64,000 nucleotides of DNA, taken from contig NC_059084.1 in assembly GCF_020497125.1 (NCBI RefSeq), forward strand, positions 31,402,203 through 31,466,202. The letters are read 5' to 3'. The notes beneath the pieces were generated by a model that did not search any database, was not told the origin of the DNA, and was given only the letters and a program-made list of their open reading frames with translations. The DNA comes from Mauremys mutica. Its lineage: Eukaryota; Chordata; Testudines; Geoemydidae. A program made the translations under genes and the position numbers. Shown here one piece after another: positions 19,004 to 30,155 of the stretch (position 1 is its first letter; the number at the start of each line of letters is the position of its first letter).

Positions 19004-20420
19004 GAGGAGCCTTTCTGGATCCAGACAACTTCATCCTCCCCCACTGACCCCTAGCGTTTCATCCAGCAAAACCACAGTTTTCTCTAACCTGTGCATGCCC
19101 ATCCAAGCCGCTGCCTCCTTGATAGTCTGTGCTTGGTGCTACTTTGGTCCTTTTTGTATGTTTCTGGGAACAGAACCACTTTAAAAGTCATTAACATTCC
19201 ACAGGCCAAGTGAATCCGGTTGCTGTACATGCTAGTGCCCCCTCCTTCCTGTGCTTTCTGTGCTGTGTATCGATCCGATGACAGCCGTTGTTTCCCTCTT
19301 TAATTTAAATCTGATGTCTGTGGCTTTGTGAGGGTAGAATTGCTTCCTAGTTGTGCTTCTGCTAAAAGACATTAGGACTTTTGTGATGCAGTTCTTAGGG
19401 CATTTTGGAGGTGAGGAGAAGCGAGCCCACAATGGTGCAAAACTCCAGGCATGGGAGACGAGTCTTATTCCACACGGTGCGCTGAGCACGGCAAAGCATC
19501 CTGGCACTCCTCAGGCTGGTGGGGTTCAAAGCACTCCTGGGGGGTGGGACAGTCATAACTATTGTCTTGGTCTCATGTCTTCAGAATGAGCAGAGCCATC
19601 TCTTACCTGAACCTCTTGAAAGGGCAAAGCAATTAACGAGTTAATTCTCACTAATTAAAATGCACTATTCAGCAGACTACAAGGGATTACACTGCTCTAC
19701 AGCCGAACGAGCATGCTTTGTTGACCCACAGGGACCCTCCAGAGCAGTTTGCAGGCGGGCCAGATGCAGACAGGATCGTTTATCACATGTGGTCATGTCT
19801 CCTCATAACTGGACTCTTTGCTGTGACTTTTGGAAATCTCTTAACACTCAGTACGTGATGAGCAGTGCCCAGCTGCAGACCTGGGATCCAGAAATGGGCC
19901 GTGGGGGAGTTTGCTACTCCTGCTGTGCCAGCATCCACTTAGCACTGCCACACGGCCCAGCTAGATTGCCAGAGCAGGGTATCCCAATTCAATTATTGCT
20001 GCAAAAATGCCAGTGAATCTGACTCCAATCAGAGATGGCCTGTATTCCCACGCCTGGAGCATGTGGCTAACCAACAGCTAGGGAATGTCACCATGCAGAT
20101 TCTGTCTTCATTCATTGAATTCACAAGTCTGTTGCTCTTTTTGTATGTGGTGAGTCACAGAGGAGAGCAGGCGAATTAATGACCCTGTCACGCAGCAGGG
20201 GAGCTCTTCACTGAGATGAGGGATAAGCTGTCAGGTCACTGCAGGTCTCTTGATAAAGTCTAACGCATCCTCTTTCCGCTGCTGCCCAGTTCTGACTGGT
20301 AGGGAACTGGCTCCTCAGAGCTTTCATATTCGGCTCCGCTCAGGCAGGGAATGGGACCGGGAGACTCTGCCTGAAGGGCACTTTGTACCTATTATTAAAT
20401 AAAGCTACAAATGAGTCATT
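19004..20420 (+). other. NDRG3: NDRG3 3' UTR
   Basis: This is about 1.4 kb of non-coding sequence from the stop codon to the first good poly(A) signal. I see no transposon in it. The extent is inferred from the signal at 20398. Confidence 0.65.
20398..20403 (+). terminator. Poly(A) signal AATAAA of NDRG3
   Basis: AATAAA is followed about 20 nt later by a T/G-rich stretch (GAGTCATTGTTACC). It is the first canonical signal after the stop codon. Confidence 0.7.
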
Positions 20421-21581
20421 GTTACCTGGCTCCATGTGTTCCTTCTGCTGCTGTTTATTTAGTCACTAATTGCCATCAACGTGCTGGGCGCCCTATAGAG
20501 CATGGAATCCATCAGGAACTGCCCCAGCCACTCACACAGAGCACTGTGCCCTGAGTGTGCCAGCAGGTGGGAGCAGTCTGCCGATAGCTGCCTGCGTCAT
20601 ACTCAGCTAGCTGGGCCGAGTTCATTCCCAGGGCTAAGCCGCTCATCCCTAATCTCACGGCTGTAACTATAGTGCAGCATTTTCTTGCCGTAGATCACTA
20701 AACACTTCACGTAGGAGGAGCTGTATCGTTATCTTCATACATGGGGTAGTGAGATTTCCCCCAGGTCACACAACAGCTCAGGGCAGGTTTGGTCACAGAC
20801 TGCATATGGTACACTGATCCCAACGAGTCCTGTCTGAAGCAGCTTGTTGTCCAACAGCGTTGGCTTTGCTGTACAATGCCAGAAGAAACGTGCAGCTCCA
20901 AAATAGATATTTGAAGAGTAAATACAAAACTGGGAGCAGTCTCTGGGTTGGAATAGACTCTCAGCAAGTTTCTTCCCTAGTAAATAAGGCCTGGTCTATA
21001 CTAGAAAGCTTTATCCTAAAACCAGTTTAAAAAAAACCAAACCCTAGTATGGATGTAGTTATAAGGGTATAAAAGTGGACCAGTGGGTGATAAGACTGAA
21101 CATTCCTGTGGGGGCAGGACATTTGTGCATGTTGCAGAGAACGTCTGATATATTTATGGAAAAACAGGTTTGACTCAGTTTCCCCTCTTGTATTGTTCCC
21201 TGCTGCATGTGAAGGGATTAATTCCTTTCTTGATGGAGGGGGAGTCACTCAGCATGATTGAACCATCAGGAGCTAATGTCACTGGTGGTGACTGGTGCAA
21301 AGTACTGCCCCTCGGGGAAATTGCACAGCCTAGTTTTGACCAGGCTCAAGACGCCCAGCAGCCTGAGAGCTGGGTAAAGTGGGCAGCTTACAACTGAGGA
21401 GGGGTCACTCAAACATGATGCAAGGACTGATTTGAGCCTGTGACCAAGAGGGACAGAATTGGTTGGAAGGGTTTGGAGGACATGGAGCCCTGCCCGGGGC
21501 TCCTCCGGGAAGATGGGTAACCCCTCTACCACACACAGACACACACACACACACACACTCACACACACACACACACACACA

Positions 21582-21621
<40 letters not shown>

Positions 21622-23183
21622 AATTGTGTTTTCTTTGTAACTGTTTTGTCCTAAATAAATGTGCTGTCCCCACTGCCAGCTGGGCATTCGCGCAGCCATA
21701 GCCCTTGGGAGGGAGCAGCTTGGCAGATGCAGGCCTAAACTCAGACTTACTAAAGGGACCACAATGAAGGGCAGCAGGAGCCACGACCTGAATCCTGGGT
21801 GTGCAGAGAGAAACGTGGGTTCCTGCCCCAGAAAGGTGACCACCGGGGGGGGGAGCAGTTACCCTGGAACTGAGACACTGGGCTCCTTGGTACCTGCCGT
21901 TGAAGCAGCTGGTACTGGCCCCATCAGATGCTCAGGGATGAGTTTGAGAAGCACCTGTGCTCCAGGGCTGTAGCTAGGCTGCTGCCGGAGTATAAACATG
22001 GTGTAATTCTTTGGTAGAATCTGGCCCCCATGCACTCAGGCAATGGGACTACTCGGCGTGAGGCTGGATGTGTGAGTGACCCACCTGCGTTCTGTCAGTG
22101 ACCCAAGTCAGTGCTGTGGAGGATCAGCAAGCTACACCTGGCTCCCTCCCAGCCCCATTCACGGCTGCACTCGCTGCTCAAGCCCTTTGTCTTACAAGAC
22201 AGAGGAGCAGAGGGCTTGTCCACGCTGCCTCCCCAGCCAGCCAGCACCTTGCTGCAGAACCCAAATGGGGGCGGGGGCTTCCCTCACAGCAGGGACAGCC
22301 TACCCCCCGCCTGGGTTGTCCTGGAGGTTAGTCCAGCGATAGTCTGGCCTCACTCTGCTCCCCAGCTGCAAGGCACGAGGCTGCCCAGTTTGCACAAAGG
22401 CCTAGGCCTGGATAGCAGGGGCAGCTGCAGGGCAGAACAGAGCAATGCTGCCTGCACTGTGCCCCCTCCCCTGCCCCTCGCCAGCTCTGCCTGGGGCTAG
22501 TTCCCTGCAGTTCCAAGAGCAGCAGAATCTGGTAATTATGAGAATCAATGGTTTCAAACTGAACCTTGCAGCAGTGCTAGGAGAGCTGGATTCTGCATTG
22601 CCGGGGCGGGGGGGCTGCTCCTGTGGGCGGTGAGGAGTCCTGCCTCCCCCAGCACTGGGCCAGGTGCAGGCTGTACTGTGGTGGTAGCAGGAGGGACTGA
22701 GCAGGGCACGAAGCAGCCACCATGGGGGTCAGGCCCCAAACCCTTTCTAGCAGCTGGTGCTGCGAAGCCTGTGGCTCCCTGCCTGCAGCGCAACCTGGGC
22801 TGTGACCTGACTGATCCGCAGCACTTAGGGAGAGGCGCAGAACTAGCCATGCAGCTCAGCACCTCGGTCTGGGCAGACATCTCCATAACAATGCCAAACG
22901 GGCAGGGCTGGGGCTGACTTGGGCCTGGCTGGGGTTTGGTACCTCACAACCAGGGCAAGTGAGCCTGAGAAAGTGCCGCCTCAGGAGCTGAGGGCTGGAG
23001 ATGTGCGCAGACCCCATCCAAATGCCCCTGCTCATAGGTTGGCTGGCTCCAGGGAGCAGGCATGTCTGAGCCAGACATGGGGGTCCCAGGCCCTGTCGGA
23101 GCATGGCTCGTACACAGCACTGTGCTGTGTATGCTCTCTCCAGCTGCCTGCTCCGATTCAAATCTCTTTCATAATACTGGAAC
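20421..23183. other. Intergenic interval after NDRG3
   Basis: The sequence holds fragments resembling ancient amniote repeats (about 20450-20530 and 20690-20790), a MITE-like fragment starting GGCCTGGTCTATACTAG (about 20989-21075) and a dinucleotide microsatellite. No gene was recognised. Confidence 0.5.
21530..21617. repeat. (CA)n-(CT)n compound microsatellite
   Basis: A CA dinucleotide run with one CT and one GA interruption passes directly into a CT run. The frames that cross it are artefacts of the repeat. Confidence 0.97.
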
Positions 23184-23449
23184 AGTGGTTGTTCTTCGAG
23201 TGATTGCTCATATCGATTCCAATTAGGTGTGCGTGCGCCGCATGCACAGTTATCGGAAAGTTTTTCCCCTAGCAGCACCCGTCAAGTCGGCTGTGGAGCC
23301 CCCTGGAGTGGAGCCTTCATGGCGCTCAATATATGACTCCGCCAACCTCTGCCTCTTCAGTTCCTTCTTACTGCCGGTGACGGTCACTGGAACTGTGGTG
23401 TCTTGCTCAGCAAGTTCTCCACCTTTACCTAGTTCTTTGTTTTGTCTCT

Positions 23450-24090
23450 GCCTGGATCCAAGAGACTGGTACACCGCCCTCGACATAAAGGACACGTACC
23501 TCCACACAGCGATCATCCAGCACACAGGAGCTTCCTATGCTTCATGGCCAACCACAAGCATTACCAATTCACTGCCCTACCATTCGGCCTCTCAACAGCC
23601 CCCCGAGTGTTCACGAAGTGCTGCTTTCCTCTGTCGCCATCAGGTGCAAATATACCCCTACCTTGATGACTGGCTGCTTAGGGGCTGCACCAGGGCACAG
23701 GTGCCATCCCAAATCCGTTTGGTCAGGTGCATGATCAAGCACCTGTGTCTCCTCCTCAACTTGGGAAAGTCAACCCTGGAACTGACCCTCAATGCTCAAA
23801 ACACTGAGCTATCCCTCCTCACTTTCCCTACATATCAACGTCAAGGAGCTGAGGGCAGTGCACTTAGCTTGCCAGGCCTTACAGGCCTCACTACTAGGCC
23901 AGTGTGTAGCGATTCTAACGGACAACACCACCGCCATGTTTTACATCAACAGACAAGGGAGAGTCCGTTCCTCTCTCCTATGCCGGGAGACCCTCCGGCT
24001 GTGGGAGTTCTGCACAGCCCACTCCATTCATCTGGAAGCATCCTTTCTACCAGGAGTTCAGAACATGCTGGCGGACCACCTCAGCAGGTC
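23450..24090 (+). pseudogene. DIRS RT/RNase H remnant
   Basis: Visible pieces are DWYTALDIKDTY, FGLSTAPRVFTKC, YLDDWLLRG, HINVKELRAVHLACQAL, TDNTTAMFYINRQG and NMLADHLSRS. They sit in different frames, so several indels are present. A 66-bp CR1 tail follows directly. Confidence 0.85.
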
Positions 24091-24157
24091 ATAGAATCAT
24101 AGAATCTCAGGGTTGGAAGGGACCTCAGGAGGTCATCTAGTCCAACCCCCTGCTCAA
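24091..24157 (-). mobile_element. CR1 LINE 3'-tail fragment inside DIRS
   Basis: The reverse strand ends in ATTCTATGATTCTAT, the CR1 3' terminal repeat, preceded by the conserved GGTTGGACTAGATGACC block. AGGTC occurs on both sides (24086-24090 and 24158-24162), a likely target duplication. It is a typical, severely 5'-truncated CR1 copy. Confidence 0.85.
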
Positions 24158-24609
24158 AGGTCCTTCCACACACACGAGTGGTCCATCTAACTGAATGTCA
24201 TACACCGCATTTTCCAAAGGTGGGGGTTTCCCCAGGTCAACCTGTTTGCCACCTGACGCAACATGAAGTGCCCAATATTCTGCTCCTTCCAGGGTCGCAG
24301 CCCAGGCTCCCTCATGGATGCATTCCTGCTACCCTGGAGAGGTCACCTGCTCTATGCCTTTCCCCTGTTCCCTCTCGGGAACAGGGTCCTGCTCAAGGTC
24401 CGCAGGGAGGGAGCAAAGGTAATTCTGATAGCTCCAGCGTGACCTTAACAACACTGGTAGACTATGCTACTGGAGCTTTCGGTGGATGCATCGGTCACGT
24501 TACCTCTCCTCCTTGACTTACTCACTCGGGACCATGATCGCCTCCATCACCACAACCTACAGTCCCTCCACCTCATGGCTTGGAAGCTTCGTGGCTGAAA
24601 CCCATGGAA

Positions 24610-25332
24610 CTTCTCGGCTCAGAACAAGTAAGGGAGGTCCTCCTCGGCAGCTGGAAGCCCTCCACCAGAGCCACGTATCTGACGAAGTGGAAGAGATTCT
24701 CGTGTTGGTGTGACACACGCCCCCTCCAGGCACTGGTACCTCTCATCTTGGAGTACCTCCTGCTCCTGAAACAACAAGGCCTGGAAGTGTCCTCCATAAG
24801 GGCACACCTGGCTGATATCTCGGCCTTCCACCCAGGAGCATCTGGTTGATCCGTCTTCGCCAACCCTATGGTTAGTCACTTCCTTAAAGGTTTGGACCGT
24901 CTACATCCCCAGATCCGGCAGCCTGTCCCTGCATGAGACCTTAACCTGGTCCTTTCCAGGCTCACGGGGGCCCCCATTCGAACTACTGGCAATTTGCTCC
25001 CTTCTATACCTGTCATGGAAGGTAGTGTTCCTGGTCACCGTTACGTCTGCGAGGAGGGTGTCTGAACTAAAGGCCCTCACCTCCGACCCACTTTACGTGG
25101 TTTTCCACAAGGATAAGGTGCAATTCAGGCCACATCCGGCCTTTCTCCCCAAGGTGGTGTTGCACTTCCACACCAGTCAGGACATTTTCCTACCTGTCTT
25201 TTACTCTAAGCCTCATGCCAGTACCAGGGAACAGCGGCTCCACTCCCTTGATGTTCGCAGCGCACTAGCTTTCTACATCAAGCGCACTAAACCCTTCAGA
25301 AAATCGAACCAGCTGCAATCGGTGATCTCTTA
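24610..25332 (+). pseudogene. DIRS tyrosine recombinase remnant
   Basis: The motifs KPSTRATYLTKWKRF, FLKGLDRL and SARRVSELKAL are seen, with stop codons and a frame change in between. The sequence stops after KRTKPFRKSNQLQ, so the HxxR, Trp and Tyr part is deleted. It can have no recombinase activity. Confidence 0.87.
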
Positions 25333-25367
25333 ACTCCAACCCCACCAGGTAGGTAAGGCTTGTGAGT

Positions 25368-25462
25368 CACCTAATTGGAATTGATACGACCAATCACTCG
25401 AAGAAAAAACGGTTACCTCTCGTATCTGTTGTTCTTTGAGATGTGTTGCTCACATCTATTCC
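25368..25462 (+). repeat. Internal complementary region of the second DIRS copy
   Basis: This region has the same head-to-tail arrangement as in the first copy: the complement of the left edge (CACCTAATTGGAATTGAT...) is followed by the complement of the right edge (ACGGTTACCTCTCGTATC...). Matches to its own edges are imperfect, which points to age. Confidence 0.8.
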
Positions 25463-25904
25463 AAACCCACCCGCCTTCCCCTTTGTCGGAATAGCTGTCA
25501 AGAAGGAACTGAGGGGGCGCCAGGTTGGCAGGGTCATATATTGAGCACCATGAAGGCGCCACTCCAGGGGGCTCCACAGCCGACCCGACGATGCTGTTAG
25601 GGGGAAAACTGTCCAACGACTGTGCACGTGGTACACATACACCTAATTGGAATGGACATGAGCAACACATCTTGAAGAACAACAGTTACGAGAGGTGAAT
25701 AACCTTTTTTTTTTTTTCCAACCTGTGGTCCGTTGACCCCTGGGGGTCTGCAGACTATGTCTAAGATTTCCAAAGGGCTCTGCACCTCCATTCAAAAATG
25801 TTTAGGGGTCTGAATATGAAAAAAGGGTGAAAACCACTGCACTAGAAGGAGGGGACACCCAATGGAACTGGCAGGCAACATGCGAAAGGAAATCTGTTTC
25901 AGCA

Positions 25905-26215
25905 CACCATGTAACCAGCCTGTGGAACTCATTGCTACAAGGGCATAGCAGGAGACAGCAAGGACTGGACATTTATATGGATAAGGAGAGCAGCCACAGA
26001 CACTGCACCAGAGGTATAGCAGCTCCAGAGCACACGCTGACCTCTCATGGCGTTAGAAGAAGTTTCCCCTATGGGCTGGGTATTCCATTATTGTCCACCA
26101 CAGGCTCCTTGCACATTTCCCTATAGCATCTGGCTTAGTCATTGTTGGCCAAAGGATACTGAACTAAATGGACTGTTGGCCTTGCTTGGTCTGGGATTCC
26201 CTATGCTCCTAGGAT
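25905..26215 (+). mobile_element. Old CR1-like LINE 3' fragment
   Basis: The sequence from CAGCCTGTGGAACTCATTGC through GGATACTGAACTAAATGG and on to TGGTCTGGGATTCCC follows the 3' UTR pattern of a common reptile CR1 family. It is diverged and has no open frame. Confidence 0.65.
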
Positions 26216-26406
26216 GCTTCCTTATTCCCCCAGGGGCACCATCCTGGAGCTGCAGCGGCACAGGAGCCAGCAAACAGAGCTGTAAATGGGAGTTTCAGTG
26301 GGAGTTCTGTTGGAGGAGAAGGTTTTTGTATTTTGTAGTTGTATGTATGGAGGCTGGTAGGGGCAGTGTGCTGGGAGAGAAGCTTAGCCCTGATTAGAAA
26401 GCGGGG
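26216..26406 (+). repeat. CR1-like 5' region fragment left of Gypsy
   Basis: GAGCCAGCAAACAGAGCTGT followed by GGGAGTTTCAGTGGGAGTT resembles 40529-40580 on the other side of the Gypsy element. The two are separate copies of one LINE 5' region rather than one copy split by Gypsy, because their order is not continuous. Confidence 0.5.
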
Positions 26407-26595
26407 TGTTGTGTATTTGGTTGTCATGGTTTTTGTTCCTATGGCAACTGAGTTAGATTATTAGGGGATAGCCCAGTCAGCTTCGGCCGGTTGGGTGAGC
26501 TCTGTGTCTGTAAATAAAATGGTAGTTTTGTTAGCTGTCTGCTGTCTGGCCTCAAGTGATTTCTTCCTAAACCGGCTGCCCCCAAGGATATAACA
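26407..26595 (+). repeat. Gypsy 5' LTR
   Basis: It begins TGTTGTG and ends TAACA, with AATAAAATGG as the poly(A) signal. The sequence after it (AGTGGCGACGAGGATGG) is in the primer-binding position. I cannot name the primer tRNA with confidence. Confidence 0.9.
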
Positions 26596-26685
26596 AGTGG
26601 CGACGAGGATGGGATTCTGGTGCTGCTCCAGTAACAGAAGGAAGTAGAAGTCAAGGTAAAGAACAAACAAACAAACAAAAACTGC

Positions 26686-27945
26686 TTGTTTGCACTGATT
26701 GTGAAAGTGAAACTAAAAATCATGGCCACTCTGACCAGGCCACTGGAACCTTTTGATGAGAATATAGAGCAGTGGCATGTGTATACTGAGCGTTTTGAGC
26801 TTTTTGTTATTGCAAATGACATTACAGAAGCGAAGAAGGTGCCAATACTCTTAAGTGTTGTAGGGGCTAAAACCTACTCCCTGCTATGCAGCTTACTACA
26901 CCCTGTTAAGCCTGAGACTAAATCTTACAGTGACATTGTGGAAATCCTGGGGTCCCATTTTCCCCCAAAACCACTGGTAATTGCTGAAAGATATAGGTTC
27001 CACAAAAGAGACCAAAAGAAAGATGAAACAGTTGTACAATTTGTAGCAATTTTAAAAAAGCTATCAGAACACTGTGAATTTAAAGAGATGTTAAATGATG
27101 CCCTGCGTGACAGGTTAGTGTGTGGCCTCTACAGTGAAGCTATACGGAAGCGCCTACTGACAGAGGCTCAGCTTACATTACAGAAGGCTGTTGATATTGC
27201 TGTCTCCATGGAACTGGCTACAAAGGAGGCGCAATACATCGGTGCATCCCCTAGGGTGCAAAAAGTGTCACAAGAACCGACCCACAAAACTGTGCAGAGT
27301 CAAGAATGTTACCACTGTGGTAAGCCAGGTCACCAGGCATCAGAATGCTGGTGTAAGGACCTGGTGTGTCGACACTGTGGCAAAAAGGGACACATTGAGT
27401 GTGCCTGTAAACAAAAGAAAAAGAGGCCTGTGGTCTGGCCGACAAAAAGAGGAACCCTGCATACCCTAGAGCAGACCCAGGATGATCAAGGTGACACCTC
27501 ATCGCAAGAGGAAGTGCCACTGCATGTTTTGTCTTTGGCAGTGGGCTCACATGAATACTGGGTAACCCCGTTGTTGGATGGCAAACCTATACACATGGAA
27601 CTGGACACCGGTGCAGCCGTTTCGCTGGTCTCCGAGACTGTGTATAAAGAAAAGCTACAGCATCTTCCGCTTAAGGCAACAAAAACTGTTCTGAAGACGT
27701 ATATGGGAGAAGCTGTGCCCATGTTGGGCACTATTGATGTTAAGGTGGAGCTCAATGGACAGGCTGCTAAATTGCCACTGTTTGTGGTGAGAGGTAACTA
27801 CCCAGCCTTAATGGGTAGGTCTTGGCTTGGGAAGATTCAACTGAACTGGGCAGAAGTGCACCGGATGACTAAAGAAGAAACCAGTCTAACCCCTATACTA
27901 AGGAAACATGCTGCTGTTTTTGGAGATGATTTGGGAAGTATGTGA
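26686..27945 (+). CDS. Gypsy Gag with two zinc knuckles, plus protease
   Basis: This is an open frame of 419 codons. The likely start is the second Met (26722, MATLTRPLEPF). A capsid-like region with EQWHVYTERFELF precedes two CCHC knuckles, CYHCGKPGHQASEC (27307) and CRHCGKKGHIECAC (27367). An aspartic protease with active site ELDTGAAVSLVS (Asp in 27604-27615) and a flap-like GRSWLG follow. The frame ends at TGA 27943, where RT continues in another frame. The break falls inside what should be continuous Pol, so it looks like a lesion rather than programmed frameshifting. Confidence 0.9.
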   Translation: MFALIVKVKLKIMATLTRPLEPFDENIEQWHVYTERFELFVIANDITEAKKVPILLSVVGAKTYSLLCSLLHPVKPETKSYSDIVEILGSHFPPKPLVIAERYRFHKRDQKKDETVVQFVAILKKLSEHCEFKEMLNDALRDRLVCGLYSEAIRKRLLTEAQLTLQKAVDIAVSMELATKEAQYIGASPRVQKVSQEPTHKTVQSQECYHCGKPGHQASECWCKDLVCRHCGKKGHIECACKQKKKRPVVWPTKRGTLHTLEQTQDDQGDTSSQEEVPLHVLSLAVGSHEYWVTPLLDGKPIHMELDTGAAVSLVSETVYKEKLQHLPLKATKTVLKTYMGEAVPMLGTIDVKVELNGQAAKLPLFVVRGNYPALMGRSWLGKIQLNWAEVHRMTKEETSLTPILRKHAAVFGDDLGSM

Positions 27946-29009
27946 CACTGAACATTAAACCTGACAGTCCACCAAAATATCTGAAAGCCCGAACTGTGCC
28001 ATATGCCATCAGGCCAAAAGTTGAAGCAGACCTGGAGCGCCTGGTCACCAATGGAGTCCTAATACCAGTTACCCATAGCTCATGGGCCACTCCTATTGTT
28101 CCAATAGTGAAGAAACATGGCTCTCTCCGAATTTGCGGTGATTTTAAAGTCACTGTCAACCCAGTGTTGTGTGCAGAGCAATACCCGCTTCCCCGCATCG
28201 ATGACCTCTTCGCAGGCCTGGCTGGGGGACAAAAGTTCAGTAAGATTTATCTGAGTCAAGCATATTTACAGATGCATGTCGATGAAAAGTCCCAAGAGCT
28301 GTTGACTATTGTGACTTATAAGGGGCTTTATCGATACTGTCGCCTACCCTTCGGAATAACGTTTGCTCCCGCCCTGTTCCAGAGGGCTATGGACCAGATC
28401 TTGTGTGGCTTGTCAGGAGTTCAGTGCTATCTGGATGATATCCTGGTCACTGGAAGAAATGAAGAGGATCACTTAAAGAATTTAGAGGCTACCCTACAAA
28501 GACTGGAAGAGTATGGCCTACGAGTTCGCAAAGACAAGTGTGAATTCTTCAAGCCCTCTGTTGAATATTTGGGACACATCATTGATTCTGCAGGTTTTCA
28601 TAAGGCCCCTGCAAAAGTTAAAGCTATTGTGGAGGCTCCCCCACCTCGAAATGTAAACCAGCTGCGCTCGTTTCTAGGACTACTGAACTATTATGGAAAG
28701 TTCTTCTCACAGTTAGCCACATTGCTAAAACCACTTCATGAGCTCCTTGGGCAGAACAAGGCCTGGAAGTGGACTGAAGCCTGTGATGTTGCATTTAACA
28801 AAGCTAAGGATGCATTGCTAAATTCTGAAGTTCTAACGCACTTTGATCCATCCTTAGCCCTACAATTGGCCTGCGATGCCTCCCCTTATGGAGTGGGAGC
28901 AGTCGTGTCACACATTATGCCTTCGGGAGAAGAGACACCTATTGCTTTTGCTTCATGCACTCTAAGCAAAGCAGAAACTAACTACGCCCAAATCAAACGT
29001 GAGGATTAG
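27942..29009 (+). pseudogene. Gypsy reverse transcriptase/RNase H
   Basis: The 355-codon frame carries RT motifs YPLPRIDDL, SQAYLQMHV, LPFGITFAPALFQ and the catalytic CYLDDILVTG (near 28428-28439). The RNase H start ACDASPYGVGAVVSH follows. It ends in an in-frame TAG (29007) within the RNase H domain. The rest of RNase H (LLTDH and LHGNADGLSRLP motifs) can be followed in other frames to about 29250. The first Met is not the true N-terminus. Confidence 0.9.
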
Positions 29010-29029
29010 GAATTGTTTTTGGAATTCGG

Positions 29030-29713
29030 AAGTTTCATCAGTACCTGTTTGGGCGAAAGTTTACTCTTCTCACAGACCATTGACCTCTGACATCAATTTT
29101 TGGACCCTACACAGGCATTCCCCCATTAGCTGCTAGTCGTATGCAACGTTGGGCATTGTTACTTTCAGCACACACATATGAAATCAAATATCGGAAATCC
29201 ACTCTGCACGGCAATGCAGATGGCCTCTCAAGGTTGCCTTTGCCGGTCAAACATCAAGATATAGTGCCCAAAAGGAAATCTTCTACTTTGAACAGGTAGA
29301 GAATACACCCATCACTGCTACTCAGATAAAGAAGTCAACTTGCGTTGACCCAGTATTGTCCCAAGTTATGGACCTGGTGATGCATGGAAAATCTCGACAA
29401 ACCTCTCCGGTCTCACCTGACCTTGTTACCTACATGTCCAGGAGGACGGAGTTATCGGTCCAATCTGGTTGTTTGTTGTGGGGGAGATGTGTCATTATTC
29501 CACCAGCACTGAGATCACAGATGTTAGAACAGTGCGCATGAAGGAAATTGCACGAAGCTATTTTTGGTGGCCTGGATTGGACAGTGCTATTGAAGAGAAG
29601 GCAAAAGCTTGTATGTCATGTCAGGGTGTGAGGAATGCACCCCAGTGGGCACCCCTACACCCATGGGACTGGCCTGAAAACCCGTGGCAATGTATTCACA
29701 TTGACTTCGCTGG
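29030..29713 (+). pseudogene. Gypsy RNase H end and integrase N-terminal part
   Basis: This is a frameshifted and stop-containing stretch. The integrase zinc domain is seen as ARSYFWWPGLD...CMSCQGVRN (about 29550-29640), followed by WQCIHIDFAG with the first catalytic Asp. The ERV interrupts exactly after FAG (29713). Confidence 0.87.
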
Positions 29714-30135
29714 TGTGGAGGCCAAGAATTAATTAATAAAGGTTTGAAGGGATCTTAATGTATGTTAGCTAATTAGCAGAGGTTAAGCTGTTACCCTGTA
29801 TCTGGTGCAGAGTGAATTGTGTGAAAAGTCGTTACGACCTTGTGAATTGCAGTCTTGTTTTCTGTTCTGGTATTGCAGACAAATAAGATAATGAATAGGC
29901 TTATGTATAAACAAATGCAAATGTTTACTTTTACTGTCTGCAAGTATGCTAACCATGGTCTGCTAGAAAGGTATAAAGATTGTTATGATTGTTTACTAAT
30001 TGAGAGAGATCTGTTCAGGACAAGGGGCAACCCAGTTCCTGACACTCTCTCCCTCTTGTGTTCACTAGAGTATTATAATAAAGTATTTGTTTTTGCTGCA
30101 CCTAAACATAAGCGAGAACTGAGTTTTCTTCGACA
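29714..30135 (+). repeat. ERV 5' LTR
   Basis: The LTR starts TGTGGAGGCC and ends TTCGACA. It has a TATA box (TATAAAG, 29972) and a poly(A) signal (AATAAA, 30077). By eye it shows no difference from the 3' LTR at 38776. The short ORFs inside are not real genes. Confidence 0.95.
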
Positions 30136-30137
30136 AT

Positions 30138-30155
30138 TTGGGGGCTCGTCCGGGA
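30138..30155 (+). other. ERV primer-binding site, tRNA-Pro type
   Basis: TGGGGGCTCGTCCGGGAT, two bases after the LTR, matches the site complementary to the 3' end of tRNA-Pro known from murine leukaemia viruses. Confidence 0.9.

Larger units (their letters stand above)
1..20420 (+). other. NDRG3: NDRG3 gene, 3' part (spliced, at least ten exons in window)
   Basis: The gene spans ten recognisable exons with GT-AG junctions whose phases all join into one open frame of 720 nt including the stop, giving the last 239 residues. The upstream exons lie outside the window. NDR-family proteins have an alpha/beta-hydrolase fold that lacks the usual catalytic residues; NDRG3 is cytoplasmic and is known as an oxygen- and lactate-responsive signalling protein. 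Paralogue choice rests on residues shared with NDRG3 rather than NDRG1, 2 or 4: [18 protein letters not shown]-like, EELQANLDLIQTYR, the optional YVQLSHLSTES exon, and the TMEVSC C-terminus. The next gene downstream on the same strand is SLA2, the same neighbour as in mammals. One intron is almost filled by a DIRS element. Transposons in the introns account for most of the gene length. Confidence 0.95.
23192..25706 (+). mobile_element. Second DIRS copy, internally deleted
   Basis: The ends match those of the 635-6786 element: GTTCTTCGAGTGATTGCTC on the left and the inverted ATGAGCAACACATCTTGAAG on the right. ORF1 and the RT N-terminus are missing; the 5' leader joins directly to the RT segment DWYTALDIKDTYLHT near 23450. 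RT and RNase H remnants are frameshifted. The recombinase lacks its C-terminal HxxR and Tyr part. An internal complementary region remains. It is a dead, probably older copy. Confidence 0.9.
23184..25839. mobile_element. hAT MITE split by a DIRS insertion
   Basis: Only CAGTGGTT (23184-23191) lies left of the DIRS copy, and the remainder, TTTTCCAACCTGTGGTCCG through GAAAACCACTG, lies right of it (25707-25839). Joined, the ends form an inverted pair CAGTGGTTTT...AAAACCACTG. Flanking octamers TACTGGAA and CACTAGAA match at six of eight bases, which fits hAT. The DIRS element entered the T run next to the left end. Confidence 0.7.

Noticed and set aside
21463..21654. ORFs across the CA/CT microsatellite
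   Set aside because: They are low-complexity translation of a dinucleotide repeat.
27935..27950. Programmed frameshift between Gypsy protease and RT
   Set aside because: No clear slippery heptamer or downstream structure is seen, and the element has other lesions, so mutation is simpler.
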